This document shows positions 47,901-58,972 of a stretch of DNA of 64,000 nucleotides, piece after piece. The stretch spans positions 62,001 through 126,000 of the forward strand of contig JANBVO010000058.1 in assembly GCA_030052745.1 (NCBI GenBank). Reading direction: 5' to 3'. This DNA comes from Pleurostoma richardsiae. Its lineage: Eukaryota > Ascomycota > Sordariomycetes > Calosphaeriales > Pleurostomataceae. The position numbers were made by a program, and so were the translations under genes. Every line of letters starts with the position of its first letter. The stretch's first letter is position 1. The notes beneath the pieces are model-generated. The model saw only the letters and a program-made list of their open reading frames with translations. It did no database searches and was not told the DNA's origin.

Positions 47901-49422
47901 GCGTTTTGGCACGAGGAGTATGCGACAGCGTGGTAGCTACGCCCTTCACCTACGAGCTCCCGGATTTTTGTGCTATGTCAGCCCGGATTCAAAATGAAAT
48001 GGGGTGGTCAAAGGTTGGGCCATTGATCAAGGGCAAGCAAAAGGCGACGGTGAGTCCCGTCACATCTCGTGCCTGAATTTCAGGGGGCTATGCCGTTCCT
48101 CCTTCCCTCCGTCCCTCTGTTCCTCCACACATGCAATAAATATATTTCTCTACAAGTCTCTTATGACATCCACCGTATCCCGCGATGACTGAGCCTTTTC
48201 CCTTTTTATTGGGCAGCTGCCTTTTTCTTTTATTCCAGGTGGAATTGATCGGGTGGTTTAGCTGGGTTAGTGCTAATGCTCTTTGCGTGCTGAGACGGCA
48301 GTCAGCCTTGGCCGGCGCCGACGAACTCCGGTGGCAAATGCCATAGTACCCCGTAACCAGACCTCCAAACTCCAGACTTAACAAAACTGCCTTGATTTCA
48401 TCCAATCTTGAAGGAATGAGTCACATCGCCTAGAAATGGTTTCAATTGCTCTTCGAAGTGCCTTTGAAGGCGTTACTGGGGCTGGCAGTCCTGAGCTAGG
48501 CTTCGGGGTCTCCTGAAACATGCAGACGTGCTGCGCCAGCGCTGAGGTAATTCCTCAGGTCAGCGACGAGTTTGCGTCTGGCATACGCCTGATACGCGCG
48601 GAAACACGCACAACGACATATGCGATTTCACGAGTATTTCCCGCGGGACTTCGATAGGCGAGGAAGCTAGAGGGGAGAGGGAGCCCGGGTGGATCCCCGT
48701 TCACCGAGACGTCGGAGCCCCGTTCGGCGGCAGGACCCCGTACAACAGGACATGAACAGGCAGGGCTTACTTACGAGAGTGTGGATGTGACACGATCTAG
48801 CGATTGCTGGCTTCGACCGGCGGCGGTCATTCAGTCTCGGAGGCCAAGTAACTTTGGTCACAAGCACTTCTTGTGCCATCTTGCGGGCCGTCGGTCAGTT
48901 TCTTGCCCTCGACTGGTTGTCCACTCTTCTTCCTTGAGGCAGTATCGGTGAGCATCTGCGCCTTGCAGCCGGTGTTCTGCTTGCCCCATCCGAAGGCTGT
49001 TTCAGGGTGCGCTGCAGCATCTTTGGCCGAAGTCCTGCTCGTTCGTCTAAGCTTGAGGGAACGGACATCTAGGGGCGATGATATGGATACCTTAAGCCTA
49101 CCGAGCTGCGGCTATGGCAATGGCAGCCCTGGAATGGAATTCCACTGGGAATATGGACTTGCTACTTCGCCATGGCCTCTGAGCCCTGCTATTGCCGCCC
49201 TCCAGCTACCTCTCTGGAGTCATCCTCTGTTTCTCTTCCTTACGTCAAGAGTTTTGGCGGTGGGAGATTTAAACCCGGGTTTCCCTCGAAGATGGCTGTT
49301 CTACCCAACACAGGTCGTTCTACGGTTTCCGGAAAAGCAGAAGATCAGAGGTCTTGAACCTGACTCTTTCTCTCGACTTTGAAATCAATAATACTTGAGT
49401 TCTCAGACCAGCCAAGACAGCA
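44988..49422. other. Gene-poor region between the two Cys-rich genes
   Basis: 4.4 kb without a gene I can support. A CTAGGTAGGTACCTAC cluster lies near 46660. Frames of 100-250 codons exist (for example 46148-46906 minus and 48873-49382 plus), but none shows a family motif, and composition does not favour coding. Decayed genes or noncoding transcripts may be present. Confidence 0.35.
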
Positions 49423-49724
49423 ATGCCGAGCAGCACATCCCGTTCTAGCTCTTCATATGGCGGTAGCAGTACTGGCGACTACTATGTTGGACAACGAACC
49501 CACAAACATGAGTACCGGATTGTGCAGACTGTGACGTGGTATTGCGTCTGTTCCCCCCTCTTCCTGCTGGGCGGCATGTGGCCTCGTTGCTAACAGTCTT
49601 GCAGTGCCATTGCGAACACGGCCCAATGAACCGGAAACTTGAGTCTCATTGTAGTGATTGTGGCAGGCGTCGCTGCAGCTGCTGTACGACTGAAGTACTG
49701 GAGAGTCGTGTCAGAGTGCGGTAG
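49423..49724 (+). CDS. Small Cys-rich protein, WxCCxC module
   Basis: Two exons: 49423-49545 and 49605-49724, giving only 80 aa. The intron is 59 nt with a GCTAAC branch site and TTGCAG acceptor. The donor is GTCTGT, which is weak. The spliced protein reads WYC|CHCEHGPMNRKLESHC, then SDCGRRRCSCC, so seven cysteines sit in the same layout as the gene at 44414. The N-terminus is Ser/Gly/Tyr-rich (SRSSSSYGGSSTGDYY). There is no signal peptide and no membrane segment in this frame. The intron falls at the same codon (right after W-x-C, phase 0) as in its relative. A hydrophobic frame overlaps exon 2 and continues downstream (see separate entry), so the 3' structure may be more complex than drawn. 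Confidence 0.68.
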
Positions 49725-49802
49725 GGGACTTGAACATCGTAAGTCTTGCCGCCAACCTACATGTTTTCGCTGTAGTATATTGACTGACATCCTTGGACAC
49801 AG

Positions 49803-50041
49803 ATCTGTTTTCAGATTGGGGATCCGTTTTCTTGGCTGTCTTCTTCTTCTTATACTTTGCGGGGTTAGTTTCAGGTTATTCATTCCGTGTTTTGTCTGGT
49901 TCGAGCATCCAGCGTGTTCTTGGAGCCGTATATCTTCCTTTGCTTTCTTCTATTACTGCTTCTATCATGTATCACTACTCTAGAGATCTTGTGGATTTGG
50001 CGGCTGGCTCCGCTTTAGCGATCATTTATCTAGACTCTTAA
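49803..50041 (+). other. Possible hydrophobic exon, structure unresolved
   Basis: After a plausible acceptor (GACACAG at 49802), a frame runs to a stop at 50041. It encodes DWGSVFLAVFFFLYFAG, then RVLGAVYLPLLSSITASIMY and DLAAGSALAIIYLDS, which look like two or three membrane helices. A second hydrophobic frame is open over 49803-49983. An upstream reading (49639-49737, VVIVAGVAAAAVRLKYW) with a GTAAGT donor could be joined to the first frame, but no start codon is evident. It could be a real gene, a 3' extension of the Cys-rich gene, or decay. Confidence 0.3.
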
Positions 50042-50193
50042 CCTTAGACCTGCATATCTCGGAGTTGTCGTTATTGTCCAAGTCCCCAGCACGTCTCCTA
50101 GCGACCACACCAACATGCAGCCTGACGTTCAATGTACACCACAACCCCGCCTCCCCAGCCCTCGCTCACTGGGCCTCTATTACTGGCCCCCGG

Positions 50194-50214
50194 GGGGGGG
50201 GGGGGGGGGGGGGG
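50194..50214 (+). repeat. Poly-G tract, 21 G
   Basis: An unbroken run of 21 G follows directly after five C. It is by far the longest homopolymer in the window. It could form G-quadruplex DNA and is also a place where sequencing often misjudges length. Confidence 0.97.
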
Positions 50215-51529
50215 ACGTTGATGCTTTATGTACTGCGAGATCCTGTAGAGCTGAAGAGCCGCATCATTTGTGTTAGATCGCATCCGCGACGTGTTTCGCG
50301 CTTACGCAGGCACCTTGCAGTCCACACCCTCCTCCCCGGAGTTGCCAGCCTGCTCGACATCAGCACCCCGTGTATCTTCTATACCCGCAATGTCATATAT
50401 TACACATGTCTAACCTCAGCCTACGGTTGCTGGGCGCCGCTTCTTTTCCCCTCCTGATCTGCTGAATCTGGACCTCGCAGATGCACTCTTACTATTTCTT
50501 GAGTCACCGACATAGCTCTAACTACCCGCCTTGACGCAGGATGATGCTAGAGCCCTGGATAGGAGTATACAAGGCATTTGACAGAGACGCGAAAGTCTGC
50601 TCCCTACAGGGTACCGGGAGGCCGCAACTTTGGTGAACGGTAAACGGACCCGATCTACGAGGAGAAGAGGAGACACGGTGAGTCCGAAGAGGCAATCAAG
50701 CGCGGCAAAGGGGCGAGGCAGAATGGAAAAAAAGGGCAGAGGAGGCGAGCGTGCATCACGATGAGGAGGAGGGTTGTACCAGCAGGGTGGAGAATCGGCG
50801 GTGAGACAGCACGATAGGCAGCCCCAGGTAGAAATAAGGCGCTCCGGGCTAGTCCTTGAAGGGGCGCAAAGGCCCGACAGACTGTCAGACTGGAAAAGTG
50901 CCCATCAAGAAGCCCTGGCGGCGCAGAGAGAGCTGGTCGCATCCGAGCGGAAGAAAGAGAAAGACGGTGGTGGTTCTTGGAGATGCGGTTGGAGGGGAAG
51001 CTGGCTGAGAGGGGCAGCTTTCGGTGAGGGCTCCCGCCTGGATGGCCCTGCAGGGAGGGAGGGGTCGATCAATCCGTCCGGTCTTCTTACACATGACGAG
51101 AACTCCATGCGCGGCTAGTTTACACAGCCAGCGGCGAGGAATTGCATGGATAATTCGCTGTCGGCATGGGCGAGTTGTGGCATGTCGTCCGATGGGTTGA
51201 TGATCAGGGAGAAGCTCGGAGGGGATAGAGTGAGGAGAGCGGGGGGCGGAGCACATCCATCGGAAAGAGTTGTGGAAGTTGGGACGAACCTGGAAGCCCT
51301 ACTACGGCAGCAGCATGACTGCGCGGTCAAGCTGTGAGAGCCAGTCGACCTCGCGGCTCAACTGCCGCCTCGACAGGCTCAGCTCAATCCGCAAACATCC
51401 AAGCCACACAATGTTCATTTGCACTCTGGAGACTCTGGAGAGAAGAGGATTGAACTGACTTGACTTGACTAGACTCATGGCTGCACACAATCAGGTGGGC
51501 CCCCTGACAGTGTCACATTGGCAGCTAAC

Positions 51530-51560
51530 GTTACCTACCTTACCTTACCTTACCTTACCT
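51530..51560 (+). repeat. Short tandem CTTAC repeat
   Basis: About five CTTAC units (TTACCTTACCTTACCTTACC), preceded by TTACCTACC and followed by TGGGTACG. It belongs to the same word family as the dispersed TACCTAGGTA clusters. Confidence 0.85.
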
Positions 51561-51977
51561 GGGTACGATGTAGAACCAGGTACCTGAACTTACATGAGAC
51601 ATGGAAATTGGCCCCATCCTACCCTGATACAGCGGCGAACTCCCTCAAGCTAAGGAGCTCATTCTATAGCTAAGGTACCTTACACGTAGCGACAGACGCA
51701 TGCCGAGGCTCGAGGTCTGTTGCCTACCTAACTGCCCACTTACAAGTTACCGGGGCTGCAAGACCCGCCCCCGTCTAAGACGTCGATAAAACTCGAGTTC
51801 CAGTTGCTGTCGAAGGCAATCGCATGAGCCACTTTTCATCATTGCCCTTGTAATACATCACGGCATGGGTCTCATCCTCCTTTAATTGTCGTGCTGTTTT
51901 GCTGTTGCACGCCTTGCAAACGCCGGCCTCGTGGACAGCGGAAACAGGGCACAGTAGCGGAAAAAAGGGGGCTCAGG

Positions 51978-53088
51978 ATGGAGGAACCGACGCTCCCCTC
52001 CCCGCCCTTCACATACATACCCGGGTTGCCCAACTTCAGAGATATTGGAGGCTACGAGATCGCCGGGCAGCCGGGCAGGGCCGTAAAGCGCAACCTCCTC
52101 TTCCGCTCGGCCGAGCCCAGCAGGGTCACCGAAGAGGGCATCGCCACCCTGCGCCAGCTGGGCGTCACCCGCATCTACGACCTGCGCTCGCGCGTCGAGG
52201 TCGACCGCGACAGTCGCGACGGGAGCAGCCCCATCAGCGATTGGGACGGAACACGCGTCTTCGCGCCTGTCTTCCTTGACGATGACTACAGCCCAGAGGC
52301 CCTGGCGCAGCGTTTTGCTCACTATGCCAGCGAGGACGACCAGGTAGCAGCCCCCTCTCGTATGAGACCGCTTTCGCAGCGTCTTCCTGCCCACATCCCT
52401 TCCCCTGCCGCGTGATGCCCCCCGTCATTGACGCCTGCGCTCTTCCTAGGGCTTTGTCCGCGCCTACGCCCAGATACTGGAGGCCGCCTCCGCAGAGGAC
52501 CATCCTTTCGCGCCCTTCCGTGCTGTCCTCTCCCAGCTCGCCAGTGCGGACGCCCCTCCGCAACCCCTCCTCATCCACTGCACTGCTGGGAAAGACAGGA
52601 CAGGGGTTCTCTGCGCGCTCATCCTGAGCCTGTGCGGCGTTGACGACGAAGCAGTGGCTCATGAGTATTCCTTGACCAGCCTGGGGCTGAGGGAGCGCAG
52701 AGAGGAGCTCGTCGCGATCGTGCTGAGGATCCCTGAGTTAAAGAATGACAGGGCGGCGGCCGAGCGCCTGATCGGTTCCAGGTGAGACAAGAGTTTGCGT
52801 TCGTTCCGCGGGCTTTTCTGATGTTTGACCCTGCCCACTTACCCTCTGCCCCGGTGCTCCTCTGACGAGCAAGACCTAACCCCCTGCTACAGAAAGAAGG
52901 ATATGCTTGCCACGCTTGCCATGATCCGAGAAAGATACGGATCCGTGGAAGGCTATGTTACAAGCCGATGCGGGCTCTCCCCGTCGGATGTGGAGCAGCT
53001 CCGCCGGAATCTCCTCGTCGACGTCGGGAGCGACAAGGCGCCCATTGACTGGAAGAGCCACGCTGAAATTGTACAGCAGCATGGCTGA
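51978..53088 (+). CDS. Tyrosine/serine protein phosphatase, Y_phosphatase3 family
   Basis: Three exons: 51978-52343, 52450-52781, 52893-53088, giving 297 aa. Introns are 106 and 111 nt. The N-terminus has the family signature PGLPNFRDIGGYEI and a KRNLLFRSAEPSRVTEEG segment. The catalytic P-loop is LLIHCTAGKDRTG in exon 2, with nucleophile C166 and R172 (CX5R). The C-terminus has DMLATLAMIRERYGSVEGYV, which is usual for this family. Relatives (PF13350) dephosphorylate phosphotyrosine, and some act on phosphoinositides; the substrate here is unknown. It is probably soluble and cytosolic. The start was chosen at the ATG giving MEEPTLPSPP; the upstream part of the frame lacks an ATG. It converges on the BOT1-type gene with only 192 bases between stops. 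Confidence 0.93.
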
Positions 53089-53280
53089 AGGGAATTTTTG
53101 ATTCGTCTCATGATGGTTCTATACAAATCTGGCCAAGCTCGTAGAATTACAGCACATACAACCTCCAGGCTGCTGGACCCTCGGCCAACCATTGCATGGT
53201 GAGTCCTGTGACATAATACAGGCGCCTCATATAATACAGACACACTCTCATGTACACGCTCAGACGAGCGCATGGGCTCG

Positions 53281-54444
53281 TTATGCCACCTCTGTCGGGA
53301 TCTTGACAGTCCCCTTCTTTCTGTCGTAGAAGGGCACACCGTATCTCCAGCCGGTTCCGTGTCTAGACCGCCCATCCTTGCCCACGTCGTCGACGTTGAT
53401 GTCCTTGAACCGGAACTGGAATCTCCCCGAGTCCACCTTGGTAGTCCGTTCCTGCTCCTTCCGGGCCCGAAGGGCCACCTTCTCCGCGGCGGCCCTCTCC
53501 GATTCTATCGCGGCCGCCTTGAACTTTTCGAAGCTCTCCTCCCGGTCCTTGCCATCGAGGATGTCTCGCTCTAGCTGGATTAGCTCCGGATGCGGCACAC
53601 GTTCATCGGGCGACAACATGTTGGGGTGGAATGCCTTCGCGGCGTCCTTGCGGGTGAAGTGCCTCGACTCGGCCGTGGGCAGGAAGACCTGCTGAGTCGT
53701 GTAGCTGTGCACGTAAATCTCGTTGATCGGCTCAAACAGTCTGCCGGGCCGAAGATCCGTACTCGGCAGCATTTCCATGACGGCCTTGGCGTATGGTTTC
53801 GCCATGGGTTGCCCCTGTAAACGACGAGAGTCGTTAGCAAAATTGCAGTCCTCCAGGAGGATGTGGAAAATGCGCTGCATAAGATGTTTTTCCCTCAGAG
53901 AGGCTCGCAAAGCTAATTGTGTAACCATGTGTTGCTGTCTTCAAGACTAATCGATTTTGAATGTGATCATCACAGGGGAATAGAGTGTATTGGGGCATCG
54001 GAATGGGAATCTCACCCTTGCAATCCAATCCTTCTCCGCCTCCTTTAACCTCACCACGGCAGCGATTCTCCTCATGTCCACACCATACTCCGCCGACACG
54101 GTCTTGACGGCTTCGCCTTCCCGCATGATCTTTCTCCAGATGGTCTCCCGTGCGTCATCCGAGAGGACGGGCAAGCTGCGGAACTGGGGGTTCTCGGGGA
54201 ATGGCTGATTTGTCGCCTCGGAATTGTTTTTGAGGTAGCTCGGCCCGCTTCCGGGCTCGTGCTTCTCGAACGCCTTCCCCTGTGTCTCTAGCCAGCGGAA
54301 GAACGTCCGTCTGTTCTTCGTCATGCGTCGAGACGCCGGCGGCGTGGACGAGAAGTGCCGAGCCGTCGACGGAGGGCAGCGGCTGTGCGAGGCGGCGCTC
54401 TCGGCACACGCCCGGAGGCACTGGGAGGGTACCCGCGGAGGCAT
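53281..54444 (-). CDS. Mitochondrial small ribosomal subunit protein mS45 / Bot1 type
   Basis: Two exons on the minus strand: 54444-54016 and 53814-53281, giving 320 aa. The intron is 201 nt, joined in phase 0 at WIAR|GQPMAKPYAKAV. The N-terminus (MPPRVPSQCLRACAES, then RHFSSTPPASRR) looks like a mitochondrial targeting sequence. Family landmarks are TKNRRTFFRWLETQGKAFE, SAEYGVDMRRIAAVVRLKE, and EPINEIYVHSYTTQQVFLP followed by SRHFTRKDAAKAFHP. This is the eukaryotic mitochondrial regulator family (fission yeast Bot1, yeast Mrps35), a component of the small mitoribosomal subunit needed for mitochondrial translation. The C-terminus carries a charged helix and ends in KKGTVKIPTEVA. The first ATG in frame was chosen; upstream codons lack one. 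Confidence 0.92.
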
Positions 54445-55058
54445 GGCCGAGTAATGGCTGGACAGGTGCAACGCGGATTATGAAACGAGAAGCCCTTGCC
54501 GCGTCGATGGTAACATTATGGAGCGCGCGTTACCACTGAGCTTTCGTCGAAGGAGTGTTGCTGTGAGGATTTCGGAAGAGAAAGACGACGGAATTTTTGC
54601 GGGAGAGGAAAGGCGAGCCAATGAGCGCCTCCGGTGAGGGTCTGAGCTTCCTGTACGTACCCTCCCCGGCTACCAAGGTACCCTAGGTGAGAAGAAACCT
54701 CTAATATATCTAAAGGTACCTAACCTGGTTGAGTGCAATGGATTTCAGTTTTTCCGGCACGAGCACATGCTCCCCCGGATATGGGCAACTCTTTGAAGCA
54801 TGCTGGCACTGCAACTCCATACTCAGCATTCGAGCAGTCAAGACGTCGTTGCAAGCCAGGAACCTGGTTAGTGGTCTGGCAGAGATACCTAAGCGAAATG
54901 ATCGTCTATTGCAGTTCTACCAACTGTGGGAATCTTCCGAGGCTATCTCGTCTCTGCTTATCCTGCTCCGTAGTTCCTGCGCTTATCCGAATGCCCAACG
55001 CACGTCCAGGAACCGAGTATCGTCTCTAATTGCACAGCCAATCTTACAACACACTCGT
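54445..55058. other. Intergenic region
   Basis: It holds the promoter of the BOT1-type gene and the 3' flank of the AzgA gene. CTACCAAGGTACCCTAGG and AAGGTACC words lie at about 54671-54720. No gene is seen. Confidence 0.45.
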
Positions 55059-57116
55059 CTAGTTCTTCTCAGCCGGTGCCTCCGTGGCATCCGAGGCTGT
55101 GGCTGGTCCAACCTTGCTGGGCGGCTCTGGACTGCCGCTGACCTTCTGTTCCATGTGCTCGTGGGCGCCGTCAGACTCGACTCCCGAGATGGAGTTTGCG
55201 TCTTCGCGCCAGAAGTCCTTCTTGCCCTTGGAAAGACGCACAAGCCACGGCGGCAGGACGCCACCGGGGATCTTATACGTCCAATGATCCTTCTCGGCCT
55301 TGTTGGGCGGCACAATCCGGCCGCCGGAGACCTTCTCCAAGATCCAGACAATAGTGTTGATGGTAATGTAGGTGCAGATACCGCCAATAAGGCCGTCGGC
55401 GATCGAGTAAGTGAAGGGCATGAGCGCGATGGTGACGAATGCCGGGATCGAGTCGCCCAGGTACTTCCAGTTGATCTCGGTAACGGCACTGACCATCATG
55501 GAACCGACTAGGATAAGAACGCAGCCGGTGGCCCATGGCGGTATCGAGGCGAAAATGGGAGCGAAGAAGATGGAGATGAAGAAGCAGATGCCCGTAGTCA
55601 TCGCTGTAAGGCCAGTCTTGCCACCCTCACCGATACCGGCAGCGGACTCGACAAAGGCGGTGACTGGAGGAGTGCCCATGATCGCGCCGATCGCGATGCT
55701 GATCGAATCGACCATATAACTAGGAGCAATGATGTTAGTTGATGCTTCACAGGCAATCTAGACAATCCGCCGCCGTGGTCGACTTACGCCATGGTGGAAC
55801 CTTCGAAGTCCTGAGTGACGGGGTCAATCAGGTCGGCGTAACGTGCCATTGAGTATAGGGTGCCGGTGCAGTCGAGAATGTCGACGTAGAGGAAGGTGAT
55901 TAAAGCCAAGCCGAACTGGCCACCATATCCACTGATGTTCCACTGCTGGACATCCAGGACCTTGCTGATCTTATGGAAGTCCACAACCTTCTTGAAGAAG
56001 TTGAAGTTGTCGTCGCCGACAGCAGTATACGGGAAGTAGGTGACGGGAGTCGGCCGCGGCCAGGAAATGATTGACACCAGCAGAATGCCGAAGATGATTG
56101 CGCCCTTGACGCGGTAGAGCATGAGGATCGCCGTCAGGATGCCACCGCAGAAGATGCCCAACCACATCTGGGGGTATCTCATCTTGTCAGAATCGGGGCA
56201 CAAGCCGGTGTCGGGGTCCTGCATCGAAGGGTGGCAGCCCGCCAGTTCCAGAGGAGTAGACTGCGCGCCGACGATCAGACCAATACCTTCGCTGTAGGTC
56301 AAACCGATCAGCGTCAAAAAGAGGCCAACGCCAACGCTCGTAGCGAGTTTGATCTGAGGACGCGCCGTTAGTTGGCTTCCGTATGCATTGTTACGGGCCC
56401 GCAATCCGCCGGGTCGAAGAGGTTTGAGAAACATACCGAGCGAGGGATTGCGCGGGCAAGCCACTGACGCATGCCAAAGAGGGCCAAGGCGAAGAAGATC
56501 CAGCCTTCAACGAAGATGGCCGTGACAGCGATCTGATAAGGGACGGTGCCAGTTCCGTGGTAGCCAACGACAGTGTAGGCGAAGTAGGCGTTAAGACCCA
56601 TGCCAGGGGCGAGAGCAACGGGCCTACAGAACACACGTTAGAGAAATAATGTCCCCAACTCGTCGGCAGGCAGACGTGGGTGCACACTCACAGATTCGCA
56701 AACAGTCCCATGCAGAACGTCGACAGGGCAGAGATGGCAGCAGTGGCGGTGATGATGTCCCTCTTCACCTCGTTGACACAGATGAGATAATCCTCGTTGA
56801 CATCACACACGGGGTCGTCGTCGCCGCCCTGGCAGACACAAGTGCCGCCACTGTCCGAGACGATGCTGGCATTGACGGCAATAATGTAGGCGACAGCGGC
56901 AAAGGTGGCCAGTCCAGCTCGGATCTCGGTGAAGAAGAAGGAGTTGGGACGTTCTTTTTTCTTCAGGCGGTTGTCAGTATAGGCAGGTTCTGCCGGCAGC
57001 AACCATCAACTGCGCGGATGAGAGGCGCTGCTCACATGTCCTGATCCCGCAAGGCGGAACCAGCGCCCGACAGGGCTCTTGGCGACCCTCGCGTTCGCGG
57101 TGTGAACCCAACCCAT
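55059..57116 (-). CDS. azgA: Adenine/guanine/hypoxanthine permease, AzgA family
   Basis: Five exons on the minus strand: 57116-57036, 56960-56692, 56623-56437, 56353-55788, 55719-55059, giving 587 aa, a usual length for the family. Introns are 68-83 nt. The N-terminus is GRWFRLAGSGHKKERPNSFF, and the first helix region is TEIRAGLATFAAVAYIIAVN. Signature segments are PVALAPGMGLNAYFAYTVVG, FLYVDILDCTGTLYSMA, GTPPVTAFVESAAGIGEGG and TEINWKYLGDSIPAFVTIA. AzgA-type proteins are proton-coupled purine-base importers in the plasma membrane, and in fungi are often controlled by nitrogen status and purine induction. The C-terminal 80 residues are hydrophilic (SKGKKDFWREDANS). All joins restore strong family sequence. 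The exon 1 start (MGWVHTANARV) is the only suitable ATG. Confidence 0.95.
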
Positions 57117-58972
57117 TTTTGCTGCCTTGTCGACAGAGACTCCGGACGAAAACCGTGTCGAGGCTCTCGCGGTTCTTGAATGCTGAATACCTAGGCAAGC
57201 CTGGATGTGGAGACAGTGCTCTAAACTGCCGATGGGGTCGAGCTAAGGGCAGCTTAAATCCACGACGGTGGCGTTCGCGGCACAGAAGACTTTTTTTCCT
57301 TCGTGTCAAGCCGGACTAACTGAGACCGGCTGAGAGACGGGTGAGGGTTCGCGAGGGCAAAGAAGAGTCAGGAATCCGAGCATCAGGCCGGAGGGTCTGG
57401 GGACGGGCGACAGGGGCGCAACTTGTAGTTTTCCGGACGCTCGCCTCGAAGGGGCCGCTCCGTCGCCCTCGCCCATCCACCCTCAGCTCGCAGGCAATTG
57501 CTGCCCCCCAGCAGCCACTGGACCAGAAGCTTATCTCTGGGATTTTCGCCCTATTCGCGGCCTGGACGTGTGGCATTGTGTGCAGCATCGAGATAATGAC
57601 CTGGACTTATTGCTCAGTGCGGCCTAGCGGACGATTATCTCTTGGCAGAGTGGGTGAGCCAAGACCTGGCTGAGGCCCTATCGCGGCGCCTGAGTGGCTC
57701 GATCGCTGGTGCCGAGGGCGAAATTCCTTCTGATTTCCCAGCGGGCGCGTCTTGTCATGCTGGCGACGGCGCCGAATCAATCGATCCTGCGCGCGAACAG
57801 CAGCTTTCCTTCCCGCGGACCCGCCGATGGCATCGGCCAAGAAGCCTTCTGGAAGCAATAAGACTGGGGCGCCGGGCGGGGTCCTCACTTGTCGATTTGG
57901 AGAAGGTCGCAACCACCGTCGTGTGTAAGAGGTCTTATTCAAGATACCGCGTCTTGGCGCCCTTAACCCCTTTCTGCGCCCTCCGCGCCGGCCTGGCCGG
58001 GTCCAGTTCTGTGCGGCGGCACCCTCCGAGTCGTGCACTCGCCCATTCCCTCCTTCAGCTGGGAGGATCGCCATCAGCCTGGCTCGCCTGGGCTCGCCTG
58101 CCCAATATCAGAGCACGGCGCCGTCCACGAGCGTGGGAGGAATGCGACTGGCCCCAGACTAACAGCCCGACCTCAGTCCATGCTCCCTTGCTCTCCCTCA
58201 CTGCCATGCTCCGGCCGGATCCCGCCAGCCTGGTCGACTCCTACCGTTCGCCAAGCTGGGGACTCCCATGCCTGCCATGCGACCTGCTGCACCTGATGTT
58301 GGTTACACCCGCCTTGGCCCACTGCTTGGCATGCAAGAAAGTCCCATTGCTTTGATGGAATCTGCAATGCTCCCTCCATTGGATCTGCTCAGGCCATCGC
58401 GGGGGGGCGGTTGCGGATTTCGGACAACACAGTACTCCGTCACGGTTTGGATCTTCGCGACTGTCCAGAGGGATGACTTCATCTTCAAATCTTCCTACGC
58501 CCTCAAACGCGTAACAAGCACGGGCAGGACTAGCCTCGAGCGAGCGACGATTGATGTGACTGGTTCTGCCTCATCTCTCACCATCTCCATACTGTGACGT
58601 CTCCTTCTCTCTTTACTACTATCGTTGTTATATCTCGAGGGCAGTGAGGACAAGTGTCACTTCCCGCTTTAGGGATGATGCTATGCTCTTAATTGACGCC
58701 TCAACATTGCCGTCGTTTGTCAGGACAGCAGCTAGCTTCTCCGATATCGAAGCATCCGAGCGTAAGTCTGACGTGAGATAACCACATCACGGAGGACGAC
58801 ATAGTGGCGTCGTTTCTTGGCGACACGCATCTTGTAGTTCTGCGAAAGTCATTGCTCGAGACAGTGTCTCAATCTTGCAGTCCGTCATAGTTGGAGATCT
58901 TCCATACACAAATCTAGGGCACTAGCCCAGTCCGTTCCGTGTTAGATCCAGATAAGACCTCACACGTCCAGG
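57117..58972. other. Intergenic region, divergent promoters
   Basis: 1.86 kb between the AzgA start (minus) and the SDR start (plus). The frames here (up to 237 codons, plus strand, 57642-58355) are Ser/Leu/Arg-rich, without motif, and typical of GC-rich noncoding DNA. I see no gene. A GGGGGGGCGG stretch lies at about 58400. Confidence 0.45.

Larger units (their letters stand above)
49725..51977. other. Intergenic region
   Basis: Apart from the unresolved hydrophobic frame and the G tract listed separately, no gene is supported. A CTTAC-repeat tract lies at 51530-51560, and further TAAGGTACCTTAC words follow near 51672. The last few hundred bases are the promoter of the phosphatase gene. Confidence 0.4.

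Noticed and set aside
48873-49382. 169-codon plus-strand frame just upstream of the Cys-rich gene
   Set aside because: No motif and low-complexity Pro/Leu/Ser content; no sign that it joins the downstream gene.
57642-58355. 237-codon plus-strand frame between AzgA and the SDR gene
   Set aside because: Ser/Leu/Arg-rich, no motif; overlapping open frames on both strands are typical of GC-rich noncoding DNA.
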